From Flavobacteriales bacterium 33_180_T64 (lineage in GTDB: Bacteria; Bacteroidota; Bacteroidia; Flavobacteriales; Flavobacteriaceae), in the NCBI GenBank assembly GCA_002162685.1, contig MAAQ01000013.1, positions 462,761 through 526,760 of the forward strand: 64,000 bases of DNA, read 5' to 3'. Below are positions 1-8,292 of this stretch, in pieces; within the stretch, counting starts at the first letter, position 1; each line of letters begins with the position of its first letter. Made by a program: the position numbers and the translations under genes. The notes under the pieces are model-generated. The model saw only the letters and a list, made by a program, of their open reading frames with translations, searched no databases and was not told the origin of the DNA.

Positions 1-443
1 GCGATGGAGAAGGTCAGGGCGAAAGTGAAATGCAAAAAGGAGAACTTTATGAAATTTACCAGAAACAACAACAACTTCGTCAAGCTTTAGAAAAAAGATT
101 AGGCAAAGAAGGAAAGAGAGGTTTAGGAGGCGAGTTATTAAAACAAATGGAAGAGATTGAGTTAGATTTAATAAATAAAGGATTTACCAATCAGACATTA
201 CAAAAGATGATGGATTTACAACATCAACTACTTAAGTTGGAAAACGCAACATTTATGCAAGGGCAAGATAATAAGCGTAAATCTGAAACCAATACTAAAC
301 CATATGATAATGCGGTTCCTAATCAAATACCTAAAGCTAAAGAATATTTTAATACTACTGAGATTTTAAATCGTCAAGCACTACCTTTGCAGCAAGTTTA
401 TAAAAAGAAAGTTCAAGAGTATTTCAAAAAGGTAAATGATTAG
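1..443 (+). CDS. DUF4175-like protein, C-terminal end (partial)
   Basis: The reading frame is open from the window edge (first full codon at base 3), so this is the tail of a longer gene; the ATG at base 30 is probably internal. The visible part is hydrophilic and rich in Gln, Lys and Glu, with helical stretches such as LYEIYQKQQQLRQALEK, and looks like coiled coil. Flavobacteria commonly carry a long membrane protein of the DUF4175 type directly before ybeY, and this tail fits my memory of that family. That assignment rests on context and tail composition, because the membrane part lies outside the window. The end overlaps the ybeY start by 8 bases, indicating cotranscription. The function of the family is not established. 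Confidence 0.6.
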   Translation, partial: DGEGQGESEMQKGELYEIYQKQQQLRQALEKRLGKEGKRGLGGELLKQMEEIELDLINKGFTNQTLQKMMDLQHQLLKLENATFMQGQDNKRKSETNTKPYDNAVPNQIPKAKEYFNTTEILNRQALPLQQVYKKKVQEYFKKVND

Positions 444-846
444 TTTTAACTACGAGACCGATTTTAAATTGGATGCTGAATCAAAAATTTCAGCATGGAT
501 ATCGAAGACAATATCTACAGAAAACTGTAAAGAAGGAGAGGTTAATTATATCTTTTGTGATGATGATTATCTACATAAAATAAATGTAGAATTTCTAGAT
601 CATGATAGCTTAACTGATATTATTAGTTTTGATTATTCTATAGGAAAAGAGCTACACGGAGATGTTTATATTTCCATTGAACGTGTTGTTGATAATGCTA
701 AAGATTTTAATGTTGAGTTTTTTGAAGAGTTGCATCGTGTCATTATTCATGGTCTACTTCATTATTGTGGTTACAAAGACAAAACAGAAGAAGATGCAAA
801 ACTAATGAGGGCAAAAGAAAATCACTACTTAACTACGCTTTATTAG
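436..846 (+). CDS. ybeY: Endoribonuclease YbeY (rRNA maturation)
   Basis: This is a metal-dependent endoribonuclease of the UPF0054 family that acts in 16S rRNA 3' end maturation and ribosome quality control in the cytoplasm. The 136-residue length is normal. The metal-site motif HGLLH is at residues 105-109, followed by GYKD at 112-115. The textbook motif is HGxLHxxGYDH, so the third His is not in its usual place and an acidic residue stands nearby; I believe this form is common in Bacteroidota. The upstream motif SLTDIISFDY matches the conserved TDVLSFPY-like segment. The gene overlaps the preceding gene by 8 bases, so it is probably translated from the same message. Confidence 0.92.
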   Translation: MISFNYETDFKLDAESKISAWISKTISTENCKEGEVNYIFCDDDYLHKINVEFLDHDSLTDIISFDYSIGKELHGDVYISIERVVDNAKDFNVEFFEELHRVIIHGLLHYCGYKDKTEEDAKLMRAKENHYLTTLY

Positions 847-863
847 TATATTAGTATTTCACG

Positions 864-871
864 TATATTTG
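864..871 (+). promoter_or_regulatory. Candidate promoter -7 element for mnmG
   Basis: TATATTTG matches the Bacteroidota -7 consensus TAnnTTTG. It lies 75 bases before the mnmG ATG and just after the ybeY stop. No clear TTTG is seen at the -33 position. The implied leader would carry the parS-like site at 919-934. Confidence 0.4.
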
Positions 872-918
872 TAAATTAATTTCTTGAGAACAAGAACTTC
901 AGTAATAAAACAGATTAA

Positions 919-934
919 TGTTCCACGTGGAACA
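919..934. other. parS-like partition site 1
   Basis: TGTTCCACGTGGAACA is a perfect 16-bp palindrome. It differs by one base from the ParB-binding consensus TGTTNCACGTGAAACA. It sits 12 bases before the mnmG start. A second, fully matching site lies just after mnmG at 2837-2852, which makes chance occurrence unlikely. ParB binding is inferred from the consensus; parA and parB are not in the window. Confidence 0.8.
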
Positions 935-946
935 ATACAGTAAATT

Positions 947-2818
947 ATGTTCAACGAAGTATATGATGTCATAGTTGTTGGTGCTGGCCATGCAGGAAGT
1001 GAAGCAGCTGCTGCAGCCGCTAATATGGGTAGTAAAACATTACTCATCACAATGAATTTACAAAACATTGCGCAAATGTCATGCAATCCTGCTATGGGTG
1101 GAATTGCTAAAGGGCAAATCGTAAGAGAAATTGATGCGCTTGGCGGTTATAGCGGAATAGTAAGTGACACCTCTGCGATTCAATTTAAAATGCTTAACAA
1201 GTCTAAAGGACCAGCAATGTGGAGCCCTAGAGTTCAAAGTGATCGTATGCGTTTTGCTGAAGATTGGAGATTGCTTTTGGAACAAACTAAGAATTTAGAT
1301 TTCTATCAAGATATGGTTTCTAGCTTAATTGTAGAAAACTATAAAGTTGTTGGAGTAAAAACGTCTCTAGGAATTGAGATAAAAGCAAAAACAGTAGTGC
1401 TTACTAATGGGACATTTCTTAATGGATTAATCCATATAGGAGATAAGAATTTTGGCGGAGGACGAGCAGGAGAAAGAGCAGCAACTGGAATTACTGAACA
1501 GCTCATTACTCTAGGTTTTGATTCTGGTCGAATGAAAACAGGTACGCCTCCAAGGGTTGATGGTAGATCTTTAGATTATTCTAAAATGATAGAACAGCCA
1601 GGTGATGTTCAGCCAGAAAAATTTTCATATTTAGAACGTATTAAACCATTAACTGAACAGCGTTCTTGCCACATGACTTATACGAGTACTGAGGTTCATG
1701 ATTTACTTCGTGAAGGCTTTGATCGTTCACCAATGTTTAATGGTAGAATTCAAAGTACCGGACCAAGATATTGTCCTTCTATTGAGGATAAGATTAATCG
1801 CTTTGCAGATAAAGACAGGCACCAATTATTTGTAGAACCAGAAGGGTGGAATACCGTTGAGGTTTATGTTAATGGATTTTCAACTTCATTACCTGAAGAG
1901 GTTCAATTTAAAGCCTTAAAATCTGTGGTTGGTTTTGAAAATGTAAAGTTTTTTAGACCTGGATACGCTATAGAATATGATTATTTTCCACCCACACAAT
2001 TAAAGCATACATTAGAAACTAAGTTAGTTGATGGTTTGTTTTTTGCAGGTCAAATTAACGGAACGACAGGTTATGAAGAAGCTGCGTCTCAAGGGTTAAT
2101 GGCAGGAATAAATGCCGCGCTTAAAGTTCAAGAAGAGGAGGCTTTTATTTTGAAACGAAATGAAGCATATATTGGTGTTTTGGTTGATGATTTAATTACT
2201 AAAGGAACAGAAGAGCCTTATAGAATGTTTACCTCTCGTGCAGAATATAGAACCTTATTACGACAAGATAATGCTGATTTTAGATTAACTCCAAAAGGTT
2301 ACGATTTAGGTTTAGCTAGTGAAAAGCGTCTTAGAAGAATGGAAAAAAAACAATCTCAATCTGATAATTTTGTAAGCTTTTTTAGAGAAACCAGTGTTAA
2401 GCCTGAAGACGCAAACCCGGTATTAGAATCTAAGAACTCAGCATTAGTTAAACAATCTGATAAGATGTTTAAATTGTATTCTAGACCTAATATTACTTCA
2501 GAAGATATGCGACGCTTTGAATCTGTGGAAAATTATATTCAAGAACATAATTTAGATCGAGAAGTTATAGAGCAAACCGAAATACAGATTAAATATTCTG
2601 GTTATATTGAAAAGGAGAAAAATAATGCAGATAAACTAAATAGGCTAGAAGGTGTGAAAATCCCTTCTGATTTTGATTATACAAAATTAAAATCCATGAG
2701 CACAGAAGCTATTCAAAAGTTAAGCAAGATTCAACCAGCGACTATTTCACAAGCGTCAAGAATTAGTGGTGTTTCGCCCGCAGATGTTTCTGTATTATTA
2801 GTTTATTTAGGAAGATAG
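947..2818 (+). CDS. mnmG: tRNA uridine-5-carboxymethylaminomethyl modification enzyme MnmG (GidA)
   Basis: This is the FAD-dependent subunit of the MnmE-MnmG complex, which installs the carboxymethylaminomethyl group on the wobble uridine of certain tRNAs in the cytoplasm. The 623-residue length is typical. The N-terminal dinucleotide-binding motif VVGAGHAGSEAA is at residues 10-21. Further hallmarks are MSCNPAMGGIAKG, TGTPPRVDGRS and MFTSRAEYRTLLRQDNAD. The C-terminal helical region ending ISGVSPADVSVLLVYL matches the MnmE and tRNA contact domain. The ATG at 947 is correct, because the FAD motif begins within ten residues. parS-like sites lie on both sides, and a -7 element lies at 864-871. 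Confidence 0.97.
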   Translation: MFNEVYDVIVVGAGHAGSEAAAAAANMGSKTLLITMNLQNIAQMSCNPAMGGIAKGQIVREIDALGGYSGIVSDTSAIQFKMLNKSKGPAMWSPRVQSDRMRFAEDWRLLLEQTKNLDFYQDMVSSLIVENYKVVGVKTSLGIEIKAKTVVLTNGTFLNGLIHIGDKNFGGGRAGERAATGITEQLITLGFDSGRMKTGTPPRVDGRSLDYSKMIEQPGDVQPEKFSYLERIKPLTEQRSCHMTYTSTEVHDLLREGFDRSPMFNGRIQSTGPRYCPSIEDKINRFADKDRHQLFVEPEGWNTVEVYVNGFSTSLPEEVQFKALKSVVGFENVKFFRPGYAIEYDYFPPTQLKHTLETKLVDGLFFAGQINGTTGYEEAASQGLMAGINAALKVQEEEAFILKRNEAYIGVLVDDLITKGTEEPYRMFTSRAEYRTLLRQDNADFRLTPKGYDLGLASEKRLRRMEKKQSQSDNFVSFFRETSVKPEDANPVLESKNSALVKQSDKMFKLYSRPNITSEDMRRFESVENYIQEHNLDREVIEQTEIQIKYSGYIEKEKNNADKLNRLEGVKIPSDFDYTKLKSMSTEAIQKLSKIQPATISQASRISGVSPADVSVLLVYLGR

Positions 2819-2835
2819 AACACACTAATTTTAAA

Positions 2836-3735
2836 ATGTTCCACGTGAAACATTTTAATAACAAAGCCCTATTTGTGATCAATAAAAGTAAAGACAATAT
2901 CTATTTAAGTGTTAAAGATCATTCTGTATCAGGAGAAGAATTCCAGTTGATTTATAATAAGGAATTAGAGATGCTAGAAACATACCCTCACCCTTCAGAA
3001 GATAAATTAGGAGATTATTACGAAAGTGAAAATTATATTTCCCATACAGATGGAAAGCGAAATTTATTTGAAAAGGTTTACCATGTTGTGAAATCTATGG
3101 CTTTAAAACGTAAATTAAAGCTTATTAATTCTTTCCATTCAGAAGAAAAAAAATTATTAGATGTTGGTTGTGGTACTGGAGATTTTTTAAAAATAGCTTT
3201 GGATCATAACTGGAGTGTTTCCGGAATTGAACCAAATGAAAATGCAAGATTAATTGCAAATCAAAAAACGAATAATTCTGTTTTTAATATTGAACATTTA
3301 TCAAAACTTGAAGCTCATAGTTTTGATGTTATAACGCTTTGGCATGTTCTTGAGCACCTCCCAAAACTAGAAGAACATATTTCTGTCTTTGAATCACTTT
3401 TAAAACCTAATGGACGATTGATTATTGCGGTTCCTAATTTTAAAAGTTATGATGCTAAGCACTATAAAAATTTCTGGGCCGCTTATGATGTGCCTAGACA
3501 TTTGTGGCATTTTTCTCAAATGTCAATTTCTAAACTGGTACAACAGAAATCTATGAGTGTCGTGAAAACAGTTCCTATGATTTTTGATGGGTATTATGTG
3601 TCTTTACTTTCTGAAAAGTATAAGAATGGTTTTATGAATCCTATAAAATCTTTTTTAGTTGGTTTTAAATCTAATATGAAAGCAAAGCGCTCTGGAGAGT
3701 ACTCATCACTAATATATGTGATAAAAAAGGACTAA
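2836..3735 (+). CDS. Class I SAM-dependent methyltransferase
   Basis: This 299-residue protein has the Rossmann-type SAM-binding motif LLDVGCGTGDF at residues 107-117. It also has WHVLEHLPKLEEH and a later LIIAVPNFKSYD, as in methyltransferase type 11/12 families. The substrate is unknown. The region from KDHSVSGEEF to YYESENYISHTDGKR resembles a flavobacterial methyltransferase commonly found beside mnmG. The only ATG before the conserved domain is at 2836. It lies one base ahead of a parS-like site, so the first residues MFHVKH are encoded by that site. Either the start is real and the gene begins in parS, or translation starts at a non-ATG codon further in. Confidence 0.85.
   Translation: MFHVKHFNNKALFVINKSKDNIYLSVKDHSVSGEEFQLIYNKELEMLETYPHPSEDKLGDYYESENYISHTDGKRNLFEKVYHVVKSMALKRKLKLINSFHSEEKKLLDVGCGTGDFLKIALDHNWSVSGIEPNENARLIANQKTNNSVFNIEHLSKLEAHSFDVITLWHVLEHLPKLEEHISVFESLLKPNGRLIIAVPNFKSYDAKHYKNFWAAYDVPRHLWHFSQMSISKLVQQKSMSVVKTVPMIFDGYYVSLLSEKYKNGFMNPIKSFLVGFKSNMKAKRSGEYSSLIYVIKKD
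2837..2852. other. parS-like partition site 2
   Basis: TGTTCCACGTGAAACA matches the widely conserved ParB-binding consensus TGTTNCACGTGAAACA at every position. It overlaps the 5' end of the methyltransferase gene at 2836. It lies 1.9 kb from the related palindrome at 919-934, on the other side of mnmG. Confidence 0.87.
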
Positions 3736-3829
3736 AACCCGTTTTTAAGCGATTTAAGACCCTCGCGCCTTTAGTGTCTTACGATTCTGTTTCGAAAACA
3801 TTAAGAGTTGCTTAGCGTGTTTTAGATCC

Positions 3830-3850
3830 ATCTATTTTAAATAGATTTTC
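3830..3850 (+). terminator. Possible terminator after the mnmG-methyltransferase unit
   Basis: ATCTATTT and AAATAGAT form an inverted repeat (about 6 bp of stem with a small loop), followed by TTTTC. The stem is AT-only apart from one G-C pair, so it is a weak candidate. The position, between the methyltransferase stop and the promoter at 3897-3930, is sensible. Confidence 0.35.
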
Positions 3851-3896
3851 AGAATGCCTTTCCTGAAAAGTATAAAGAACACTTATAGTTGTCTTT

Positions 3897-3930
3897 TTTG
3901 TTAAAAAAATAATTCACTTTCATACATTTG
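3897..3930 (+). promoter_or_regulatory. Promoter of the OmpH-like lipoprotein gene
   Basis: TTTG at 3897-3900 and TACATTTG at 3923-3930 fit the Bacteroidota -33/-7 promoter, with 26 bases from start to start of the two elements. The ATG follows 23 bases after the -7 element. Confidence 0.6.
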
Positions 3931-3953
3931 CAAAAAATAAATAAAACTTAAAA

Positions 3954-4472
3954 ATGAAAAAAATAGTAACTGTGCTTTCTTTAGCCCTTGTTTTGGCATC
4001 ATGTCAAGAACAACAAAAAATTGCTTTTATCGATAATGGAGAGGTTATAAATAAATATCAAGAAAAAATTGATATTGAGGCAAAATATAAATTGAAAGAT
4101 GAAGATTTTAAAAAACGCGCAGATAGTATTGGGAAAGCGTTTCAATTAGAAGCTCAAGATTTTCAAATTAATGGCGCTAAATTATCTCAAAAAGAACAGC
4201 AAGAGCAGTATCAAGCTTTAGGTCAAAAGCAACAATTGTTACAACAACAATTACAGATGGAACAACAAAACTTAACACAAGCGTTTAACGTTGAAATTGA
4301 TTCTGTGATTAGTCATATGAAAACATTTGTTTCAAGTTATGGAAAGACTAATGGTTATAGTTTTATTTTAGGAAAAAATGAAGCAGGAAGTGTTATGTAT
4401 GGCACTGAAAGTAATGATATTACACAAACTATAATAGATGCTATTAATGCTGATAATAAAAGCAAAGAATAA
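3954..4472 (+). CDS. OmpH/Skp-like periplasmic chaperone, lipoprotein
   Basis: This is a 172-residue protein with a lipoprotein signal peptide; the lipobox LASC puts the lipidated Cys at residue 17. The mature part begins KIAFIDNGEVINKYQEK, typical of OmpH/Skp proteins, which cradle unfolded outer-membrane proteins. A long Gln- and Lys-rich coiled coil at about residues 40-115 would form the Skp tentacles. The C-terminal stretch with GYSFILGKN returns to the small beta body. Lipidation is unusual compared with soluble Skp but is seen in Bacteroidota. It is transcribed alone, with a promoter at 3897-3930 and a terminator at 4507-4535. Confidence 0.8.
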   Translation: MKKIVTVLSLALVLASCQEQQKIAFIDNGEVINKYQEKIDIEAKYKLKDEDFKKRADSIGKAFQLEAQDFQINGAKLSQKEQQEQYQALGQKQQLLQQQLQMEQQNLTQAFNVEIDSVISHMKTFVSSYGKTNGYSFILGKNEAGSVMYGTESNDITQTIIDAINADNKSKE

Positions 4473-4821
4473 TTTCAAATATCTGATTATTAGTTTGTTA
4501 AAACAAAAGAGAGGTGTTATTCACCTCTCTTTCTATTTAAAAAAGGAGTTCTAATTCATAACAATTTTTCCAACTTAAAATCTATTTCCTTTTTTAACTA
4601 AAAACTAATTTGTAATGCAGTATAAATGTATTTAACCATGTATCGTTAGTGGTACATCTTTAGATCATTTTCATTAACTTAATCTGTTATTGAATGTATA
4701 AAACAACTTAGAAAAGAAACACCCTACCTTTTTATGCTTTTTAAATGCAATATTTTTTTTTGAGTAGAGTTAATGACTCTTAGATTATAAAATAAAATGA
4801 TCAAATTAATTATTCGTTTTA
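4473..4821. other. Intergenic region of about 350 bases
   Basis: It holds the terminator at 4507-4535 and then an AT-rich stretch with many short T and A runs. No open frame of useful length, tRNA or repeat is seen. The promoter of the LytTR gene must lie here, but I could not find a clean TAnnTTTG match. Confidence 0.6.
4507..4535 (+). terminator. Intrinsic terminator after the OmpH-like gene
   Basis: AAGAGAGGTG and CACCTCTCTT form a perfect 10-bp stem around the loop TTATT, followed by a T-rich tail. It lies 34 bases after the stop codon. Confidence 0.8.
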
Positions 4822-5733
4822 ATGAGAATATCAACCTTTATTGATTATCCTTTTGTGTATTTAGATACATCTAGACATAAATGGTTCTACATTTTATTTT
4901 CTATTATTTTCTCTTTACTATTTTTAGTTTTGTTTAGACCATTTGGATTAGATTACGAATTTTCTAATCCTGAAAATTCATTGTTGACCATTATTGGATT
5001 TTTATTGCAAATTGCTTTTGCTACAGGAACAGGTTTGACCATTTCTCAGTTTATTTGTCGTCCTTTTTTTAGATTTCAAAAAGTAACCATTGGACGCTAT
5101 ATCATTTGGTACTTTGTTGAGGCAGGTCTTTTAACATTGATGAATTTAGGTTTTGCATTTTTATTTCCTGATCTAGGAAATGATCCCATTGAAGAAGAAT
5201 TGACAATTACATTTCAATTTGGGGTTTATTTTCAGGCTTTTGTGATTTTACTTTTTCCTTTTTTGGGAACCATAATTTATGTTTTAATAAAAAATTTAAA
5301 CTCAGAAATTCAAGATCTTGAAATCAAAATACATGGTTTTCAAAACTTGTATTATGATTCAAACTCTAATAAAGAAACATTTCTTGAAATCTTTGATGAG
5401 AATGAGAATTTAGAATTAAGAATTCAGTTGAAAGATTTTTTATTTGCAGAGTCAAGTAATCAATATGTCTTAATTCATTATAAAATGAATGAACAGATAA
5501 AAAAACATATTGTTCGTACACGCTTAAAAACCATTATTGATGGTTATAAAACCCTTCCAATAGAACAATGTCATCGGTCTTTTGTGGTCAATTTAATTAA
5601 TGTAAAATCATTATTTAAAATTGAAGGCAAAACGTTTTTAGCTATGGATGATTTAAAAGAAATAAAGCTTCCCGTTTCTAAATCTCATATAGAAATCATT
5701 AAAAACAGAGTTTCAGCTACAGACATATTATAG
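4822..5733 (+). CDS. Membrane-anchored LytTR-family transcriptional regulator
   Basis: The 303-residue protein has four hydrophobic segments in the first half: about residues 20-40, 55-78, 90-115 and 130-156. A LytTR DNA-binding domain follows at about 205-300, recognised by the run from LKDFLFAESSNQYVLIHY through RTRLKTI to CHRSFVVNL and LPVSKSH. LytTR domains normally follow a response-regulator receiver; here the sensor part is a membrane domain with no receiver or kinase. It would therefore bind promoters from the inner membrane in response to an unknown signal. The next genes encode a TonB receptor and its DUF4249 lipoprotein, which are plausible targets, but this is inference from position. 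Confidence 0.85.
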   Translation: MRISTFIDYPFVYLDTSRHKWFYILFSIIFSLLFLVLFRPFGLDYEFSNPENSLLTIIGFLLQIAFATGTGLTISQFICRPFFRFQKVTIGRYIIWYFVEAGLLTLMNLGFAFLFPDLGNDPIEEELTITFQFGVYFQAFVILLFPFLGTIIYVLIKNLNSEIQDLEIKIHGFQNLYYDSNSNKETFLEIFDENENLELRIQLKDFLFAESSNQYVLIHYKMNEQIKKHIVRTRLKTIIDGYKTLPIEQCHRSFVVNLINVKSLFKIEGKTFLAMDDLKEIKLPVSKSHIEIIKNRVSATDIL

Positions 5734-5915
5734 TTATTCTTACAATTTGTTGCCACTCACTCCATAAAATTGTTTTTCACTCCAAATACTATTATTAAGC
5801 GTTTACGGGATAAATAATTGAAATTACTTTGCGTTATAAAACTATTATATGCAACCATTTAAATTTTGTGTTGTCTATAGTATTATATCATCAATCAAAA
5901 AACGAATAATTTAGA

Positions 5916-8288
5916 ATGAGACACTTTTTTTTAGGCATATGCCTACTATTCAGCGCTTTTTTATTTGCCCAGAACACATATAGTATTAGGGGTACAATTA
6001 AAGATTTAAAAAACGGAGAGACCTTATTGGGCGCAACAGCTTATTTAAAAGGCACAACCAATGGAGCGGTAACCAATGAATATGGTTTTTTCTCCATAAC
6101 GGCTCCAAAAGGACAATATACTTTAGTGATTTCTTACATGGGATATGAAGATTTGGTTAAAGAAATAACCTTAAATACCGATCAAACATTAAACTTTGAA
6201 ATTAAAGAATCGTCCACTCAGTTAAATGAAATTGTGATTAAGGCGGAAGAGTCGGAACGCGTTAGTATTAAGAAACCTCAAATGAGTGTTTCTAAATTAA
6301 ATGCAGCTACAATAAAACAAATACCCGCTGTTTTAGGAGAAGTAGATGTTATTAAATCTATACAAATGCTTCCCGGAGTAACTAATAGTGGCGAAGGTAC
6401 TGGCGGTTTTCATGTAAGAGGTGGAGCTGTAGATCAAAATTTAGTACTATTAGACGAAGCGATTATTTATAATACATCACACTTTTTTGGTTTCTTTTCT
6501 GTGTTTAATTCAGATGCTATTAAAAATATTAAACTATATAAAGGTGATATTCCTGCTAAGTTTGGAGGACGAGTATCATCTGTTTTAGATGTGCGTCAAA
6601 AAGATGGGAATAGTAAAGATTTTGCACTTACAGGAGGTCTTGGTCTTATATCAAGTCGCTTAGCGGCAGAAGGACCTCTTAGTGATAGAGGGTCGTTTTT
6701 AGTTGCAGGACGCGCTTCTTATGCGCATTTATTTATGCCAGCTCTAGAAGATATAAAGGATGATAAAATTTCGTTTTATGACCTTAATCTTAAAACCAAC
6801 TATGAAATAAATAAAAATAACCGCGTATATCTTTCTGGGTATTTTGGAAGAGATATTTTCGACTTATCAAAAATTGTAAAAAATAAATATGGTAATACAT
6901 CTGGAAATCTAAGATGGAATCATGTTTTTAACGACAAGTTGTTTTCAAACGTGTCATTAATTTATAGTAAGTATGACTATCAAGTTATATTAGATTTTAT
7001 TCAGTTAGACTGGATTGCTGATATAAAAAACTATAATCTTAAATATGATTTTGGATACTATGTCAATGAAAAATTAAAGCTAGACTTTGGATTTAGTGGA
7101 ATTTTATACAACCTAAATCCTGGTGAAGTCAAGCCAACTACAGAGAGTTCACCTATTAATTATTTAAAACTAGAACAAAAACGCGCCTTTGAAAGTGGTT
7201 TATATATAAGCGCAGAGCATAAACTAACCAATAAATTAACAGCGCAATACGGACTTCGTTATAGTCGGTTTTCTAGGTTAGGAGGTCAGACACTAACAAA
7301 TTATGTAAATAATAAACCAGTGATTTACAATAGTGCCTTAGGTATTTATGAAGAAGGTGAAGCATCTGGAGAAACGTTTTATAAGAAAAGTGAAAGCATT
7401 AAAACATTTGATAATTTTGAACCAAGATTAGGTATGTCTTATCAGTTAAATGAATCATCTTCAGTAAAAGCGAGTTATACCAAATCATCTCAATATTTAC
7501 ACTTGTTATCTAATACAACAGCTGTAACACCTTTAGATGTTTGGGCACCTAGTGGAACATACATTAAGCCTCAGTTATCAAACCAATATGCAATAGGGTA
7601 TTATAAAAACTTTAAAGACAATGTGTATTCATTAGAATTAGAAACGTATTATAAAACGACTAAAAATAGAATAGACTATGTTGATGGTTCTAATTTAATA
7701 GGAACAAATACTATTGAAACCGAAATATTAAATGGTAAATCTAGAGCTTATGGGTTGGAAGTTTTAGTGCGTAAAAACAAAGGGAAATTCACAGGATGGT
7801 TAGCGTATACCATCTCAAAATCTGAACAAAAAACCTTAGGAGGAAAAGCTGGAGGGCCAGGAATTAATAAAGGAGATTGGTATAATACAGCTTATGATAG
7901 AACTCATGATTTTTCTATAACAGGAATTTATAAATTAAATAACAAATGGAGTTTTAGTAGTAATTTGGTGTTTCAAACAGGGAGACCAGTAACTTATCCT
8001 AATGGTCAATATGAATATGAAGGCTTGTCTATAGCGAGTTATTCTGGTAGAAATCAAGACCGATTACCAGCATATCATCGTTTAGATATTTCAGCGATAT
8101 ATTCTCCTAATAAAAGACCAGACAAACGCTGGAAAGGTGAGTGGGTTTTTGGATTATACAATGCGTATAATAGAAAGAATGCTGCATCTATCTCATTTGG
8201 TCAAAATGAAAACACAGGTCGAAATGAAGCAACTAGAACAGCTGTTTTTGGAATCATACCTTCAATTACTTATAATTTTAAATTTTAA
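5916..8288 (+). CDS. TonB-dependent outer-membrane receptor
   Basis: This is a 790-residue energised outer-membrane transporter. A signal peptide covers residues 1-18 (cleavage after LFAQ). It is followed by a carboxypeptidase-regulatory-like beta-sandwich (about 22-108, with GTTNGAVTNEYGFFSI), a plug (about 115-230, with GEGTGGFHVRGGAVDQN) and a beta-barrel ending in an aromatic-rich strand (PSITYNFKF). It is shorter than the SusC class of about 1000 residues and is paired with a DUF4249 lipoprotein rather than SusD. The substrate is unknown; a siderophore, peptide or small glycan is possible. A near-match -7 element (TACTTTG) lies around 5825-5831. The gene is four bases upstream of the DUF4249 gene. 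Confidence 0.92.
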   Translation: MRHFFLGICLLFSAFLFAQNTYSIRGTIKDLKNGETLLGATAYLKGTTNGAVTNEYGFFSITAPKGQYTLVISYMGYEDLVKEITLNTDQTLNFEIKESSTQLNEIVIKAEESERVSIKKPQMSVSKLNAATIKQIPAVLGEVDVIKSIQMLPGVTNSGEGTGGFHVRGGAVDQNLVLLDEAIIYNTSHFFGFFSVFNSDAIKNIKLYKGDIPAKFGGRVSSVLDVRQKDGNSKDFALTGGLGLISSRLAAEGPLSDRGSFLVAGRASYAHLFMPALEDIKDDKISFYDLNLKTNYEINKNNRVYLSGYFGRDIFDLSKIVKNKYGNTSGNLRWNHVFNDKLFSNVSLIYSKYDYQVILDFIQLDWIADIKNYNLKYDFGYYVNEKLKLDFGFSGILYNLNPGEVKPTTESSPINYLKLEQKRAFESGLYISAEHKLTNKLTAQYGLRYSRFSRLGGQTLTNYVNNKPVIYNSALGIYEEGEASGETFYKKSESIKTFDNFEPRLGMSYQLNESSSVKASYTKSSQYLHLLSNTTAVTPLDVWAPSGTYIKPQLSNQYAIGYYKNFKDNVYSLELETYYKTTKNRIDYVDGSNLIGTNTIETEILNGKSRAYGLEVLVRKNKGKFTGWLAYTISKSEQKTLGGKAGGPGINKGDWYNTAYDRTHDFSITGIYKLNNKWSFSSNLVFQTGRPVTYPNGQYEYEGLSIASYSGRNQDRLPAYHRLDISAIYSPNKRPDKRWKGEWVFGLYNAYNRKNAASISFGQNENTGRNEATRTAVFGIIPSITYNFKF

Positions 8289-8292
8289 ACAG

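Noticed and set aside
859..1086. Minus-strand open frame of 75 codons over the mnmG start
   Set aside because: It covers the promoter, the parS-like site and the mnmG FAD motif and has no protein-like features; it is a shadow of mnmG.
8137..8292. Upstream extension of the DUF4249 gene inside the TonB receptor gene
   Set aside because: The lipoprotein signal peptide begins exactly at the ATG at 8293, four bases after the receptor stop, and the receptor frame is clearly coding in the overlap.
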